Part shown: positions 44,704-53,731 of the stretch, one piece after another
Numbering within the stretch: the stretch's first letter is position 1
Layout of the letters: every line of letters begins with the position of its first letter
Assembly: GCA_002293145.1 (NCBI GenBank)
Contig: DBCO01000013.1
Coordinates: 32,677-96,676 of the forward strand
DNA: 64,000 nucleotides
Direction: 5' to 3'
From: Akkermansiaceae bacterium UBA956
GTDB taxonomy: Bacteria > Verrucomicrobiota > Verrucomicrobiia > Verrucomicrobiales > Akkermansiaceae
Notes under the pieces: model-generated
Told to the model about the DNA's origin: nothing
What the model saw: the letters and a program-made list of their open reading frames with translations, nothing else
Databases searched by the model: none
Program-made: the position numbers and the translations under genes

Positions 44704-45609
44704 ATGCAAAACGCCTTGCAAATTTTCGTGCTCTCTGATGGCAAACCGGGACATCGCAATCAGTGTCTCGGTTTAGCCGAGGCGATCGCACGCCTCACTT
44801 TATCGCACATCCTTGTCATCGACGTCACCACTCGCAATCCATTTTCCTCCAGCATCCAGATACTAAAAGAGGCCAAAGCATTACCTCATCCTGATGTCAT
44901 CATCGCCGCAGGTCATGCCACTCATATTGCCTTGCTGACACTTGGAAAAAAACTTGCTGCACCCACAGTGGTGTTAATGAAACCCAGTCTTCCTTGCGCA
45001 TTATTTGATGTCTGCCTCATTCCACAACACGATCTCAAGGGCGCTGATCATCCCTGTTACATCATCCCAACAATCGGCGCCCTGAATCGTATTCAAGCAG
45101 GTACATCAACAAGCAATCGTGGGCTGATGATGATCGGCGGGCCATCCAAGGAATTTGCGTGGGATGGAGAACTACTGCAACGTGCTATTTCTGAAATCGT
45201 CGCGAACTCGGCACTAGAATGGCATCTCACTGACTCACGCCGCACGCCACTTGGCTTTCTCGACACCATTTCCTCACTGCAGCTTACCATACACCCACAC
45301 CAACAAACGACACCCGATTGGCTTCCAGCACAACTTGCCGATGTTGATCAAGCTTGGGTTACACAGGACTCTGTTTCCATGATATATGAAGCCCTAAGCA
45401 GCCGCGCATCTGTTGGAATCCTACCCTTGCCACCACTCAAAAATCTCTCTAAAATCTCGCGCGCCGTAGAGCAGCTTTGCGCGCATCAGCAAGCTGCATT
45501 TTTTTCCGATTGGCAAAAATGTCACCAGCTTCCCGCATCCTCGCCATTGCGTGAAGCCGATCGCTGCGCTCAACTTTTGTTGCAATCATTATATCCTCAT
45601 CGTCTGTGA
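44704..45609 (+). CDS. ELM1/GtrOC1 family protein (DUF1022)
   Basis: A 301-residue member of the ELM1 (mitochondrial fission ELM1-like) family, GT-B-like proteins in bacterial LPS loci. The diagnostic N-terminal motif is DGKPGHRNQCLGLAEAI, with IAAGHATHIA, then GGPSKEFAWD and the C-terminal VTQDSVSMIYEAL. It probably works as a glycosyltransferase or sugar-handling protein in surface glycan synthesis (inference). It is 6 bp after the acyltransferase gene, and its TGA overlaps the GTG start of the GT4 gene. Confidence 0.8.
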   Translation: MQNALQIFVLSDGKPGHRNQCLGLAEAIARLTLSHILVIDVTTRNPFSSSIQILKEAKALPHPDVIIAAGHATHIALLTLGKKLAAPTVVLMKPSLPCALFDVCLIPQHDLKGADHPCYIIPTIGALNRIQAGTSTSNRGLMMIGGPSKEFAWDGELLQRAISEIVANSALEWHLTDSRRTPLGFLDTISSLQLTIHPHQQTTPDWLPAQLADVDQAWVTQDSVSMIYEALSSRASVGILPLPPLKNLSKISRAVEQLCAHQQAAFFSDWQKCHQLPASSPLREADRCAQLLLQSLYPHRL

Positions 45610-46733
45610 AAATCATCCAAATTCTTCCTGAACTCAACTCAGGAGGTGTCGAACGCGGCACCTGCGAGCTAGCCGAACATTTGGTGAAAATCGGGCACGA
45701 ATCAATCGTCATCTCTCACGGTGGACGTCTCACTCAACGTCTTGCCGAACAAGGCACTCGACACATCACATTGCCAATCCACCGCAAGAGTTTCGCTACA
45801 TTTTTTCTCGTCGCCAGCTTGCGCAAAATATTTCTCAATGAGAAACCAGACATCATCCATGTTCGCTCTCGAGTACCTGCTTGGATCGCTTGGCTTGCCT
45901 GGAAATCACTGCCCCGCTCATCTCGACCACGCTTCGTAAGCACCTTCCACGGATTTTATTCCGTCAATGCCTACTCACGGATCATGACGCGCGGCGAGCA
46001 AATCATCGCCGTCTCGGAGTCTATCAAGCAACACATCCTCAAGCATTATCCTGTCGACCCTGACCGTATTACCGTCATTCATCGCGGCATATCTAACAAT
46101 TTTTATCGACCTGACTACCAACCAAGCAATGAATGGCTCGACCGCTGGAAAGCGCAATACCCGCAACTCCATGGCAAGTATCACATCAACTTACCAGGTC
46201 GTATTTCGCGCTGGAAAGGCCACGAACATTTTTGCCATCTCATCCATGCATTACGTCAAAAAAATCTTCCTGTCCACGGAACCATTGCAGGCTCATGCCA
46301 TCCGAAAAAACAAGAATTCGGTATCGAACTTCGTGCCTTGATCGAAACCTTAAAGATCACCGAGCACATTACATTTCTGGGCGATCGCACAGATTTGCGC
46401 GAAGTCATGTCAGTATCCGATGCCGTCGTCAGCTTATCGCTTGATCCCGAAGCATTCGGGCGCGTGAGCCTAGAAGCCATGGGCTTAGGGAGACCCGTAG
46501 CCGCGTACCATCATGGTGGAGTCGCCGAGCAACTCGATGCATTGTTTCCCGATGGAAATATTCCGCCTGGTGATTGGAAAGCTGCCGCTGAACTGATCGC
46601 GTCATGGATCATTCAAGCACCGCTACCGCCGCTTGAAAACTCATTCACTTTAGAAAAAATGTTATTTCAAACGATAAAACTATACGCCAGTTTAACATCA
46701 AATAAAAAATCAACGACGTCAGATCACTCATAA
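45606..46733 (+). CDS. GT4-family glycosyltransferase
   Basis: A 375-residue GT-B glycosyltransferase of family GT4. N-terminal ILPELNSGGVERGT is the acceptor-side G-rich loop; PGRISRWKGHEHF and GVDVHRGIS-like VIHRGISNNF precede the C-terminal EX7E motif EAFGRVSLEAMGLG (Glu residues that bind the sugar nucleotide). The start is the GTG at 45606 overlapping the ELM1-like TGA. It builds a glycosidic bond in the LPS or polysaccharide made here; the donor sugar is not predictable. Confidence 0.9.
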   Translation: MKIIQILPELNSGGVERGTCELAEHLVKIGHESIVISHGGRLTQRLAEQGTRHITLPIHRKSFATFFLVASLRKIFLNEKPDIIHVRSRVPAWIAWLAWKSLPRSSRPRFVSTFHGFYSVNAYSRIMTRGEQIIAVSESIKQHILKHYPVDPDRITVIHRGISNNFYRPDYQPSNEWLDRWKAQYPQLHGKYHINLPGRISRWKGHEHFCHLIHALRQKNLPVHGTIAGSCHPKKQEFGIELRALIETLKITEHITFLGDRTDLREVMSVSDAVVSLSLDPEAFGRVSLEAMGLGRPVAAYHHGGVAEQLDALFPDGNIPPGDWKAAAELIASWIIQAPLPPLENSFTLEKMLFQTIKLYASLTSNKKSTTSDHS

Positions 46734-46751
46734 CCCATACAATTAAACAAA

Positions 46752-47444
46752 ATGATTATTAGCCATCGTTACAAATTCATTTTCATAAAAACACACAAAA
46801 CAGCAGGTAGCAGCATGGAGAGTGCGCTTGCTCCACTGTGTGGCCCAGAAGACATCATTACGCCGATGGAATCAAATCGTTTGACTGACATCCCAAAAAA
46901 CTATCATGCAAACAATGTTATTGGCAAGGTTTACGCGCAATCAAAGCTGTTCCGCAAATGCATCAACCGCCATTCGAATTTCCTAGGAAAATGGTACTAT
47001 GAGCACATGCCTGCTGTAAGAGTCCGCCAACTGATTGGAGAAGAAATCTGGAATAGTTATAAAAAAATCTGTTTCGAACGAAACCCTTGGGCTAAAGTTG
47101 TGTCTTACTATAACTGGAAGAAAAACGGGCAAAGCCGGAAAATGCCGTCGTTTGAAGAATACGTGATGAAAAAATCACATCGCCTACCAATGGATGCTAG
47201 ACTCTATTTTGACGGTGTAAATTGCATTGTCGATGAGGTGTTTGACTACGAGGGTTTCGAAATCACGTTCCATCACCTGTGTGAAAAACTAGGAATTCCA
47301 TTCACGCAAAGTATGCCGAGAGAAAAAACTGGTGTAAAACAGGAAAAACTGGGTGGATACCAAGATTATTATAACGATGAGACACGCGAGCAGATTACAC
47401 GCTTATTTAGCAGGGAAATTGAGCTCATGGGATACAAATTTTAA
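46752..47444 (+). CDS. Sulfotransferase-family protein (carbohydrate type)
   Basis: A 230-residue P-loop sulfotransferase. The N-terminal IFIKTHKTAGSSMESAL contains the PAPS 5'-phosphosulfate-binding KT-x-x-T-x-S-S-type loop; ICFERNPWAKVVSYYNW supplies the 3'-phosphate-binding Arg/Ser region. It probably transfers sulfate onto a surface glycan. It is set in AT-rich DNA unlike its left-hand neighbours. Sulfation fits with the number of sulfatases in the same window, but a link is only inference. Confidence 0.8.
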   Translation: MIISHRYKFIFIKTHKTAGSSMESALAPLCGPEDIITPMESNRLTDIPKNYHANNVIGKVYAQSKLFRKCINRHSNFLGKWYYEHMPAVRVRQLIGEEIWNSYKKICFERNPWAKVVSYYNWKKNGQSRKMPSFEEYVMKKSHRLPMDARLYFDGVNCIVDEVFDYEGFEITFHHLCEKLGIPFTQSMPREKTGVKQEKLGGYQDYYNDETREQITRLFSREIELMGYKF

Positions 47445-47467
47445 CCTACAACAGAAATTTGCAAAAG

Positions 47468-48469
47468 ATGAAGCTAAATGTATGCTGGCTAATGGATCGC
47501 AAGCCTGGGCACTTGACCAAAGTGAAGGGTGTGTTGAAAGCGCTAAGCTATCATGCTACAATAAATTTGCAAAAAATTCCAATTAATTGGAAACCATCAT
47601 TCGCTAGGACAATAATACCCCGCATTCCATTGATGCCAGTCGAAATCTGTCTGGGAAGTAAAATATCTCATCCCATCGACCTCATCATATCCGCAGGAGG
47701 ATACACGGAATGGGCGAATGCGAAATTAGCACACAAATACAATGTACCCAATATCTTCATGGGGTCTAATCGAATTTGCAAACCTGCGGAATTCACAATA
47801 CTTCCTCGTCTCGATCCGAGTGACTTAGCTAACGTAATAACGTTAGATTACGTGCCCTCAGAATTTGATGCAACCATGATAAAAGAGTCGGCAACTGCTG
47901 AGTTACCGCACATGATCGGGCGCTATTGGACTATTTTGATCGGCGGAGATGGATCAGGGTGCATCTGGAGTTTAGAAGATCATAAAAAGCATGCTGTAAA
48001 TTTGATTCGTGAAGCAAAAGTGGCAAACGTCAAAATCATCGCAGTAAGCTCACGTCGTACGGGCGTAAAAGCAGAGTTGATATGGAAAGATATCCTAGAA
48101 GAGAGCATGCAACTCGCACTAGGTGTCTGGTATTCAGAAGCGAATCAATCCGCACAACCAAGTATCGCAGCACTCATGGGTGTGGCTGAAATGATCATTG
48201 TTACCGAAGACAGTGCATCGATGATTAATGAAGCAGTTGCCTCTGGCCTTCCTGTTATTACAATCAATCCTAAAATCAGCAACCTAGATACGCTTCAAGA
48301 GAATATGCTATTTGCGCTTAGTAAAAATCATCGCATCATAAGAATCGGAAATACTTACAGCCAACTCCGTGAACACAAGATCACTCATTTTAATGCAATT
48401 GATCCTGAATGGCACAAAGAATATGGTTCACAGCTCCTTACACGTTTACATATTAAAAGAATCATATGA
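47468..48469 (+). CDS. Divergent ELM1-family protein
   Basis: A 333-residue ELM1-type protein, second in the locus. Its N-terminus LNVCWLMDRKPGHLTKVKGV is a diverged form of the DGKPGH-NQ signature. The middle has ISAGGYTEWANAKLAHKY, FMGSNRICKP, LIGGDGSGCIW and the C-terminal VTEDSASMINEAVASGLP, parallel to the first ELM1-like protein. Identity to that copy is low by eye, so it is a separate acquisition rather than a tandem duplicate. The stop overlaps the next start (ATGA). Confidence 0.75.
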   Translation: MKLNVCWLMDRKPGHLTKVKGVLKALSYHATINLQKIPINWKPSFARTIIPRIPLMPVEICLGSKISHPIDLIISAGGYTEWANAKLAHKYNVPNIFMGSNRICKPAEFTILPRLDPSDLANVITLDYVPSEFDATMIKESATAELPHMIGRYWTILIGGDGSGCIWSLEDHKKHAVNLIREAKVANVKIIAVSSRRTGVKAELIWKDILEESMQLALGVWYSEANQSAQPSIAALMGVAEMIIVTEDSASMINEAVASGLPVITINPKISNLDTLQENMLFALSKNHRIIRIGNTYSQLREHKITHFNAIDPEWHKEYGSQLLTRLHIKRII

Positions 48470-49062
48470 ATAGAAAAATCAAAAGTTTTATCCAGCGACT
48501 TAAATGGAACAAAATTGGTATAAAAATATCATCGGAATCTCAAATCCCATACTCGACAACTATTGGTCGAGGCACAAGAATCAATGGAAAGATTACGATA
48601 AAAGGAAAAGGACATTGCAGTATTGGCAAGTATTGTGCTTTAGGTTCGGATATAAAAATAATTACATCGAATCATTTAGTCAGCTACGCAAATATCCAAT
48701 GCTCTTTACAACGGGATCATGATTTCGTGGAGTTAGATCAAAGTCGAGGACCAGTAATTATCGGAAATAATGTTTGGATTGGCGACTCGGTGATTATCTT
48801 ATCTGGAGTGACGATCGGAGATGGGGCCGTAATCGGAGCTGGCTCTGTTGTAACACGCGATATTCCAGACTTTACCGTCGCTGCTGGCGTTCCAGCTCGA
48901 GGCTTGCGTCTGCGCTTTCATCATGATATATGCCTACAGCTTAAAAAAATCGCTTGGTGGCATTGGGATGCTGAAAAAATCAAATGCAACAGAGAGTTTT
49001 TCAATCTAGATTTAGCAGATTGCTCTCACACAATCGACCTTTTTGCCCTCACTAAAGATTAA
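48466..49062 (+). CDS. Hexapeptide-repeat O-acyltransferase (WcaF/CatB-like)
   Basis: A 198-residue left-handed beta-helix acyltransferase. Hexapeptide turns are visible in IGRGTRINGKITIKGKG and the active-site-type stretch IGNNVWIGDSVIILSGVTIGDGAVIGAGSVVTRDI, followed by GVPARGLRLRF. It likely acetylates a sugar of the surface glycan, using acetyl-CoA. ATGA overlap with the ELM1-like gene couples translation. Confidence 0.85.
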   Translation: MNRKIKSFIQRLKWNKIGIKISSESQIPYSTTIGRGTRINGKITIKGKGHCSIGKYCALGSDIKIITSNHLVSYANIQCSLQRDHDFVELDQSRGPVIIGNNVWIGDSVIILSGVTIGDGAVIGAGSVVTRDIPDFTVAAGVPARGLRLRFHHDICLQLKKIAWWHWDAEKIKCNREFFNLDLADCSHTIDLFALTKD

Positions 49063-49075
49063 CTCGTTCCAGTGT

Positions 49076-50218
49076 TCAAAAAATCTTCACTGAATCTACA
49101 ACCGGAACATCTACCTGAGAAAAACTGACTTCATGGTTGATAATTCTTTCTGCAAGAAGAAATAATTCAACCTCATTTATTTTCCAATTCATTGATGGGA
49201 TTGGGTATTTTAACAATTCGATTACGCCCTTCATTTTATGTGTATTCCCTTCCATTCCAATAAAAGGAGTACCGTAAATTGCCGCAAATATATTAGGGTG
49301 CTGTCGTCCACCAATTAATAGTTTTGCCTTGGCTACAATTGCCATACCTTCTTCAAATTTCGCATCTTTGTAACTTATAATTCGTAGATTACGAATCTTT
49401 TCTACTTTTTTTGCTAGATACAAATCTGTCTTCGTATTTGCTAAAAAAATAATTGGGAAGTTAAGCGTGGAAATAGCATCAATCACTGCAATAATTCTCT
49501 CGACCGATTTTTTATTTTTATCCAAAAATGAGGACCCAGTTAACGCAATAAAATCATCTGGTAGATTATAATCAAGAACTAACTTGTCAATTCTATCGCT
49601 GTGCATCTTGGGTAGAGCATACGCCGCATCTCCTATGACACTGTTTTCGATACCCATACTTTTCAACAATCGATAAGTCACAGGTTCTCTAGAATAGACC
49701 GAATCCAGCTTTGAATAGACCAATTTTAAAATCTTAGCATGCATTCCGTTGCCTGGCACATCGACTGTTTGATTCATTGATATTACAATTTTACCATTCA
49801 ATTTAAAGGCATACAGTGATGCAATCAATCGAAAAAAATGTCCCGATTTATTATGTATAGAACCTTCACCATTGAATAAAACAGCATCACATTGACTATA
49901 AATTTCTGGCTTAATTCCATACCACTGGAGCAACCTCTCTAGACCCTTTTTAACATTATTTTTGATGCAATAAATTAACAATAAATCCGGTATAATTCTT
50001 AAATAGGGAAACCAGCGAAGAGGCAGAGGTGCGAAATCGATTGGTGCAAACTCTGCATCAGGGTAACTCACATCGACTAAATGCCGTATACCCGCACTGG
50101 TCGCCTGGCTGCCCCAATTAATTGATTTCGATGTATTTAAATAATAAAATATTTTCACTAGGTTGAATTTTCTACCACCATTGGTAACACGGGCATTTCT
50201 CTTGCGCAAGAATAACAT
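49076..50218 (-). CDS. Polysaccharide pyruvyl transferase family protein
   Basis: A 380-residue protein of the PS_pyruv_trans (CsaB-like) family. The N-terminal KIFYYLNTSKSINWGSQATSAG is the conserved start region; SQCDAVLFNGEGSIHNKSG and the C-terminal AKLLIGGRQHPNIFAAIYGTPFIG match the family. It adds ketal-pyruvate to a sugar of a cell-surface polymer. A GTG at 50158 would give a start (KIFYY) closer to other members; ATG at 50218 is kept here. It is very AT-rich, transcribed towards the acyltransferase gene (convergent, 14-bp gap). Confidence 0.8.
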   Translation of the reverse strand: MLFLRKRNARVTNGGRKFNLVKIFYYLNTSKSINWGSQATSAGIRHLVDVSYPDAEFAPIDFAPLPLRWFPYLRIIPDLLLIYCIKNNVKKGLERLLQWYGIKPEIYSQCDAVLFNGEGSIHNKSGHFFRLIASLYAFKLNGKIVISMNQTVDVPGNGMHAKILKLVYSKLDSVYSREPVTYRLLKSMGIENSVIGDAAYALPKMHSDRIDKLVLDYNLPDDFIALTGSSFLDKNKKSVERIIAVIDAISTLNFPIIFLANTKTDLYLAKKVEKIRNLRIISYKDAKFEEGMAIVAKAKLLIGGRQHPNIFAAIYGTPFIGMEGNTHKMKGVIELLKYPIPSMNWKINEVELFLLAERIINHEVSFSQVDVPVVDSVKIF

Positions 50219-50283
50219 GCTTGTAGATGAATTTTCAGGCTTGTGCTATTGCCAGCTTGCGTCTCATGTGCTAGCATCCACTC

Positions 50284-51006
50284 GTGTTGCGAATACTCCT
50301 CCTACTACTGTTTACAATTTTGTTAGGAAATGCCTTCGAACTCCCTCGCGCCTCAACTCAATGTCTCGTCGGAGTTGCGAGGGACTGGAACTCGTCCCAT
50401 GTCACGTTGCAGGTTTATCAAAAACAAGGCAAAGCTTGGGTGAAATCAGGAACATCTTGGAATGGAAGACTGGGAAAAAATGGACTTGTCTGGGGCCTAG
50501 GCCTTCATCCTGTGCCTGCTGGTGCTGGTATTAAAAAAGAAGGCGACGGCCGCACCCCGGCTGGAGTATTTCGCATCGGCGGAGCTTGGGGCGCTGATAA
50601 CAGCATCCGCAAACATGCACAGCTTCCTTATCGTCGTGTGACATCGCGCGATATGTGGATCGAGGACCCACAATCACCGTCTTACAATCGGCATGTAATT
50701 TTGCCTCATGAACCTGCCACAACGTGGGAAAAAAAGCAGCAAATGGTGCAAAACGATGCCGCTCACAAACTCAAGCTTTTCATTGCTCACAATGCCCCGC
50801 CGCAAGTGCGTCCTGGTGCTGGTAGCTCGATCTTTTTCCACATCTGGAGAGCTGGCGGTAGCAAGCCCACCGCTGGCTGCACCACGATGGACGAATCGCG
50901 CTTGCGCAGTATGATCGCGCAGATCGACCCAACCCGCCAACCACTTTACGTGATCATGCCACAAGCCGAGTATGCGCGCTACCGCGAGGCATGGAAACTG
51001 CCATAA
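50284..51006 (+). CDS. L,D-transpeptidase (YkuD) family protein
   Basis: A 240-residue secreted or periplasmic protein with a signal peptide (MLRILLLLLFTILLGNAFE). The YkuD catalytic motif is HIWRAGGSKPTAGCTTM, with the His and the catalytic Cys. It may cross-link peptidoglycan or attach lipoproteins, or trim the wall. The start is the GTG at 50284 (a TTG follows). It begins a short run of housekeeping genes after the AT-rich glycan cassette. Confidence 0.88.
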   Translation: MLRILLLLLFTILLGNAFELPRASTQCLVGVARDWNSSHVTLQVYQKQGKAWVKSGTSWNGRLGKNGLVWGLGLHPVPAGAGIKKEGDGRTPAGVFRIGGAWGADNSIRKHAQLPYRRVTSRDMWIEDPQSPSYNRHVILPHEPATTWEKKQQMVQNDAAHKLKLFIAHNAPPQVRPGAGSSIFFHIWRAGGSKPTAGCTTMDESRLRSMIAQIDPTRQPLYVIMPQAEYARYREAWKLP

Positions 51007-51063
51007 CTTGACGAAATTGCCGATCATCATTGCATCGCAGCCGCGTATCTGCTTTTCTCGCGC

Positions 51064-51588
51064 ATGCTGAAATCTGAATTGCTCTATTCTTCTCGCTGGC
51101 TTTCCCTGCATCGCATCGACCACTGGGACTACGTGAAGCGCCCGCACTCTGATGCCGCAGTCGGAATTTTGGCCATCACCGATGAACAAGAGATTGTATT
51201 GGTGGAGCAATTCCGCATCCCGATGCAAAAACGAGTAATCGAACTCCCGGCGGGATTGGTTGGAGACGAGCCTGAATTCGCTGATGAATCACTCGCTGAA
51301 AGCGCTGGCCGCGAGCTTTTGGAGGAAACGGGATACGCTGCATTATCGATCAAAGCACTTCTCTCCTCCCCCACTTCCTCGGGAATGACCTCTGAAACCA
51401 CCCATCTATTCTGGGCTACGGGCTTGAAAAAAGTCCAAGCAGGAGGTGGCGTGGCCGGTGAAGATATTTTCGTTCATCTGATTCCCGTCGCGGACCTCCG
51501 TCATTGGCTTCTCGCCCAGGAACAAGGTGGTAAAGCAGTCGATTCTAAAATTTACGCTGCTCTTGCTGCTGCAAACATTCGTTTTTAA
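51064..51588 (+). CDS. NUDIX hydrolase (ADP-ribose pyrophosphatase type)
   Basis: A 174-residue Nudix enzyme. The Nudix box is present as AGRELLEETGYAA with the catalytic REXXEE core, preceded by PAGLVGDEPE. The N-terminal WLSLHRIDHWDY and EQFRIPMQKRVIELPAG segments fit NudF/YrfE-type ADP-ribose or ADP-sugar pyrophosphatases. It likely cleans up nucleotide sugars or ADP-ribose. Confidence 0.85.
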   Translation: MLKSELLYSSRWLSLHRIDHWDYVKRPHSDAAVGILAITDEQEIVLVEQFRIPMQKRVIELPAGLVGDEPEFADESLAESAGRELLEETGYAALSIKALLSSPTSSGMTSETTHLFWATGLKKVQAGGGVAGEDIFVHLIPVADLRHWLLAQEQGGKAVDSKIYAALAAANIRF

Positions 51589-51696
51589 TGAACGATTGAT
51601 TTTATTCTAGCACACGTTTGAAGCAACTGCATCAAACAATCATTCTCCAACTGCTGTTTTAATTGATTGACAACTCACTTACCCTCAACACTTTCC

Positions 51697-52479
51697 ATGC
51701 GTTTTTCCGGAATTTCCCGACTTTATGGCGCTCGCGCACTTGAACGATTTCACCAAGCCCATGTCACTGTGATCGGCATCGGCGGTGTCGGATCTTGGAT
51801 CGTAGAGGCACTAGCCCGTTCTGGAATTGGCCAGATCACCATGGTCGACCTCGATGAAATCTGTGTCACCAACGTCAACAGACAACTTCACGCCATGGAT
51901 GGACAAATCGGTCGTTTGAAAACCACCGCCATGGCTGAGCGAATCCACGCCATTCATCCCGACTGCCAAATCACAGAAAAACAAACGTTTTATTCAGAAA
52001 AAAACGCTGATGAATTGCTCGCATCATCTCCGGACGTTGTCATAGATGCCATCGATGCTGTCCGTCAAAAATGCCACTTGATCGCCGAGTGCAAAATACG
52101 CGGTATTCCCATAGTTACCGTCGGCGCCGCAGGCGGAAGGCGAGATCCTTCCTGCATTCAAATCGCCGATTTGGCAATGACCTGCCACGACGCCTTGCTT
52201 TTGCAAACTCGCAAGAATTTGCGCGCCCACCATGGCTTCCCTAAAGCACCAACGGGGAAAAAAATCAAGAAATTTGGGGTAACTGCTGTTTTTTCTTCCG
52301 AGTCTCCCGTTTTTCCTCAATGTGATGGATCAGTCTCGACGCAGCGTCCTGAAGGCACTAATCTCCGGCTCAGTTGCGATTCAGGCTACGGTACAGCCAC
52401 GCCTGTGACCGCCACATTCGGCATGATCGCGGCAGCACAAGCATTGGAAATTTTACAAAAAAGCGTCACGGCTTCTTAA
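51697..52479 (+). CDS. tcdA: tRNA threonylcarbamoyladenosine dehydratase TcdA
   Basis: A 260-residue ThiF/E1-like enzyme catalysing the ATP-dependent cyclisation of t6A37 to ct6A in tRNAs. From the ATG at 51697 it starts RFSGISRLYGARALERF, the TcdA start; the G-rich nucleotide loop is VIGIGGVGSWIVEALARSG, then VTNVNRQLHA, DAIDAVRQK and the C-terminal GTATPVTATFGMIAA. The frame is open upstream but lacks conservation. Confidence 0.9.
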   Translation: MRFSGISRLYGARALERFHQAHVTVIGIGGVGSWIVEALARSGIGQITMVDLDEICVTNVNRQLHAMDGQIGRLKTTAMAERIHAIHPDCQITEKQTFYSEKNADELLASSPDVVIDAIDAVRQKCHLIAECKIRGIPIVTVGAAGGRRDPSCIQIADLAMTCHDALLLQTRKNLRAHHGFPKAPTGKKIKKFGVTAVFSSESPVFPQCDGSVSTQRPEGTNLRLSCDSGYGTATPVTATFGMIAAAQALEILQKSVTAS

Positions 52480-52667
52480 TTATTCATTGACATTAGCACA
52501 AGTTCTGCTTGTCTCGCCTCGGTTTATATCGTTGCAGAGCGTAAACGATCTTGCTGATTGATAGAGAAGGCGCCTGAACTCTCTCTCACAGCTCCTCATC
52601 TCGATCGCTGAAACAGCGGTAAAGCCGCATACACCTCATTCTTTCTTTTCCCCATTTTCCCATTTCC

Positions 52668-53699
52668 ATGTCCATTTTTAAACGTCTTTTCGGCAATTGG
52701 ATGTCTCAAGACATCGGTATCGATCTCGGCACCGCCAATACACTCGTCTGTGTCAAAGACCGCGGCATTGTTCTTCGTGAGCCTTCCGTAGTAGCTGTCA
52801 AAGCAGGCACCAATCAAGTTCTCGCCGTAGGTGATGACGCCAAGCGCATGCTAGGCCGCACCCCAGGTGATATCGTAGCCATCCGCCCGCTGCGTGATGG
52901 AGTTATTTCCGACTTCCAAGTTACGGAAGCCATGTTGCGCCACTTCATCAAAAAAGTGAACAACGGTCGCCGCTCAAACTCCCGCGTTGTCATTGCAGTC
53001 CCCTCCGGCATCACCGAAGTGGAAAAACGTGCCGTTCGTGAGTCCGCAGAGCAAGCTGGCGCGCGCGAGGTTTACCTGATCGAGGAACCAATGGCCGCCG
53101 CAATTGGCGTAGGTCTTCCTGTTCAAGATGCCGCAGGCAATATGATCGTTGATATCGGCGGCGGCACCACTGAGGTCGCGTTGATTTCACTCTCTGGCAT
53201 CGTTTACTCCCGCAGCGTTCGAGTTGCTGGCGATGAACTGGATGAGGCCATTATCTCCTATATGAAGCGAGCCTACAATCTGATGATTGGCGAGCGCACA
53301 GCAGAAGATATCAAAATCCGCATCGGCTCCGCAGCTCCGCTGCCCAAAGAATTGACCATGGAGGTCAAGGGGCGCGACCTCGTTGCGGGCTTGCCTAAAA
53401 CGATTACCATCACCTCACAAGAAGTCCGTGAGGCCATGGCTGATCCTCTTTCCCAAGTCATCGACGGCATCCGCACCACTCTGGAGCGTTGCCCTCCTGA
53501 ACTTGCAGCGGACCTTGTGGACCGTGGAATCGTTCTTGCTGGTGGCGGAGCTCTCCTCAAAGGATTGGACCGACTCATCCGTGAAGAAACCGGGCTTCCC
53601 GTTCACATCGCTGAGGACCCGCTCAGCGCTGTAGCGGAAGGCACAGGAAAAGCATTGCAAGAAATTGCGCTGCTCAAACGTATTGCCAATATTGGTTAA
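52668..53699 (+). CDS. mreB: Rod-shape-determining protein MreB
   Basis: Bacterial actin directing lateral wall synthesis; 343 residues, full length. It begins FKRLFGNWMSQDIGIDLGTANTLV, with the phosphate-1 loop IDLGTANTLV, the ITEVEKRAVRESA region, phosphate-2 DIGGGTTEVA and the adenosine motif VLAGGGALLKGLD. It heads mreB-mreC-mreD-PBP2-RNase G/E, all plus strand with gaps of 21-42 bp, so they probably form one operon. A 188-bp gap precedes the gene; I see no clear promoter in it. Confidence 0.96.
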   Translation: MSIFKRLFGNWMSQDIGIDLGTANTLVCVKDRGIVLREPSVVAVKAGTNQVLAVGDDAKRMLGRTPGDIVAIRPLRDGVISDFQVTEAMLRHFIKKVNNGRRSNSRVVIAVPSGITEVEKRAVRESAEQAGAREVYLIEEPMAAAIGVGLPVQDAAGNMIVDIGGGTTEVALISLSGIVYSRSVRVAGDELDEAIISYMKRAYNLMIGERTAEDIKIRIGSAAPLPKELTMEVKGRDLVAGLPKTITITSQEVREAMADPLSQVIDGIRTTLERCPPELAADLVDRGIVLAGGGALLKGLDRLIREETGLPVHIAEDPLSAVAEGTGKALQEIALLKRIANIG

Positions 53700-53731
53700 T
53701 ACACATCGTAGACCCCGACTTCTTCCCCGGC

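Larger units (their letters stand above)
46740..50218. other. AT-rich surface-glycan cassette (likely acquired)
   Basis: Compositional block holding the sulfotransferase, second ELM1-like gene, hexapeptide acyltransferase and, on the other strand, the pyruvyl transferase. A 60-bp sample at 49441-49500 has 19 G+C (32%), against about 50-55% in most of the window. Codons ending in A/T and AGA/ATA codons are frequent. No transposase, integrase or flanking repeat was found, so the mode of transfer is open. Confidence 0.5.

Noticed and set aside
52480..52667. TTGACA at 52487 as a promoter for mreB
   Set aside because: The nearest -10-like hexamer (TATATC, 52525) is 32 bp away, too far for a sigma70 promoter, so I did not annotate it.
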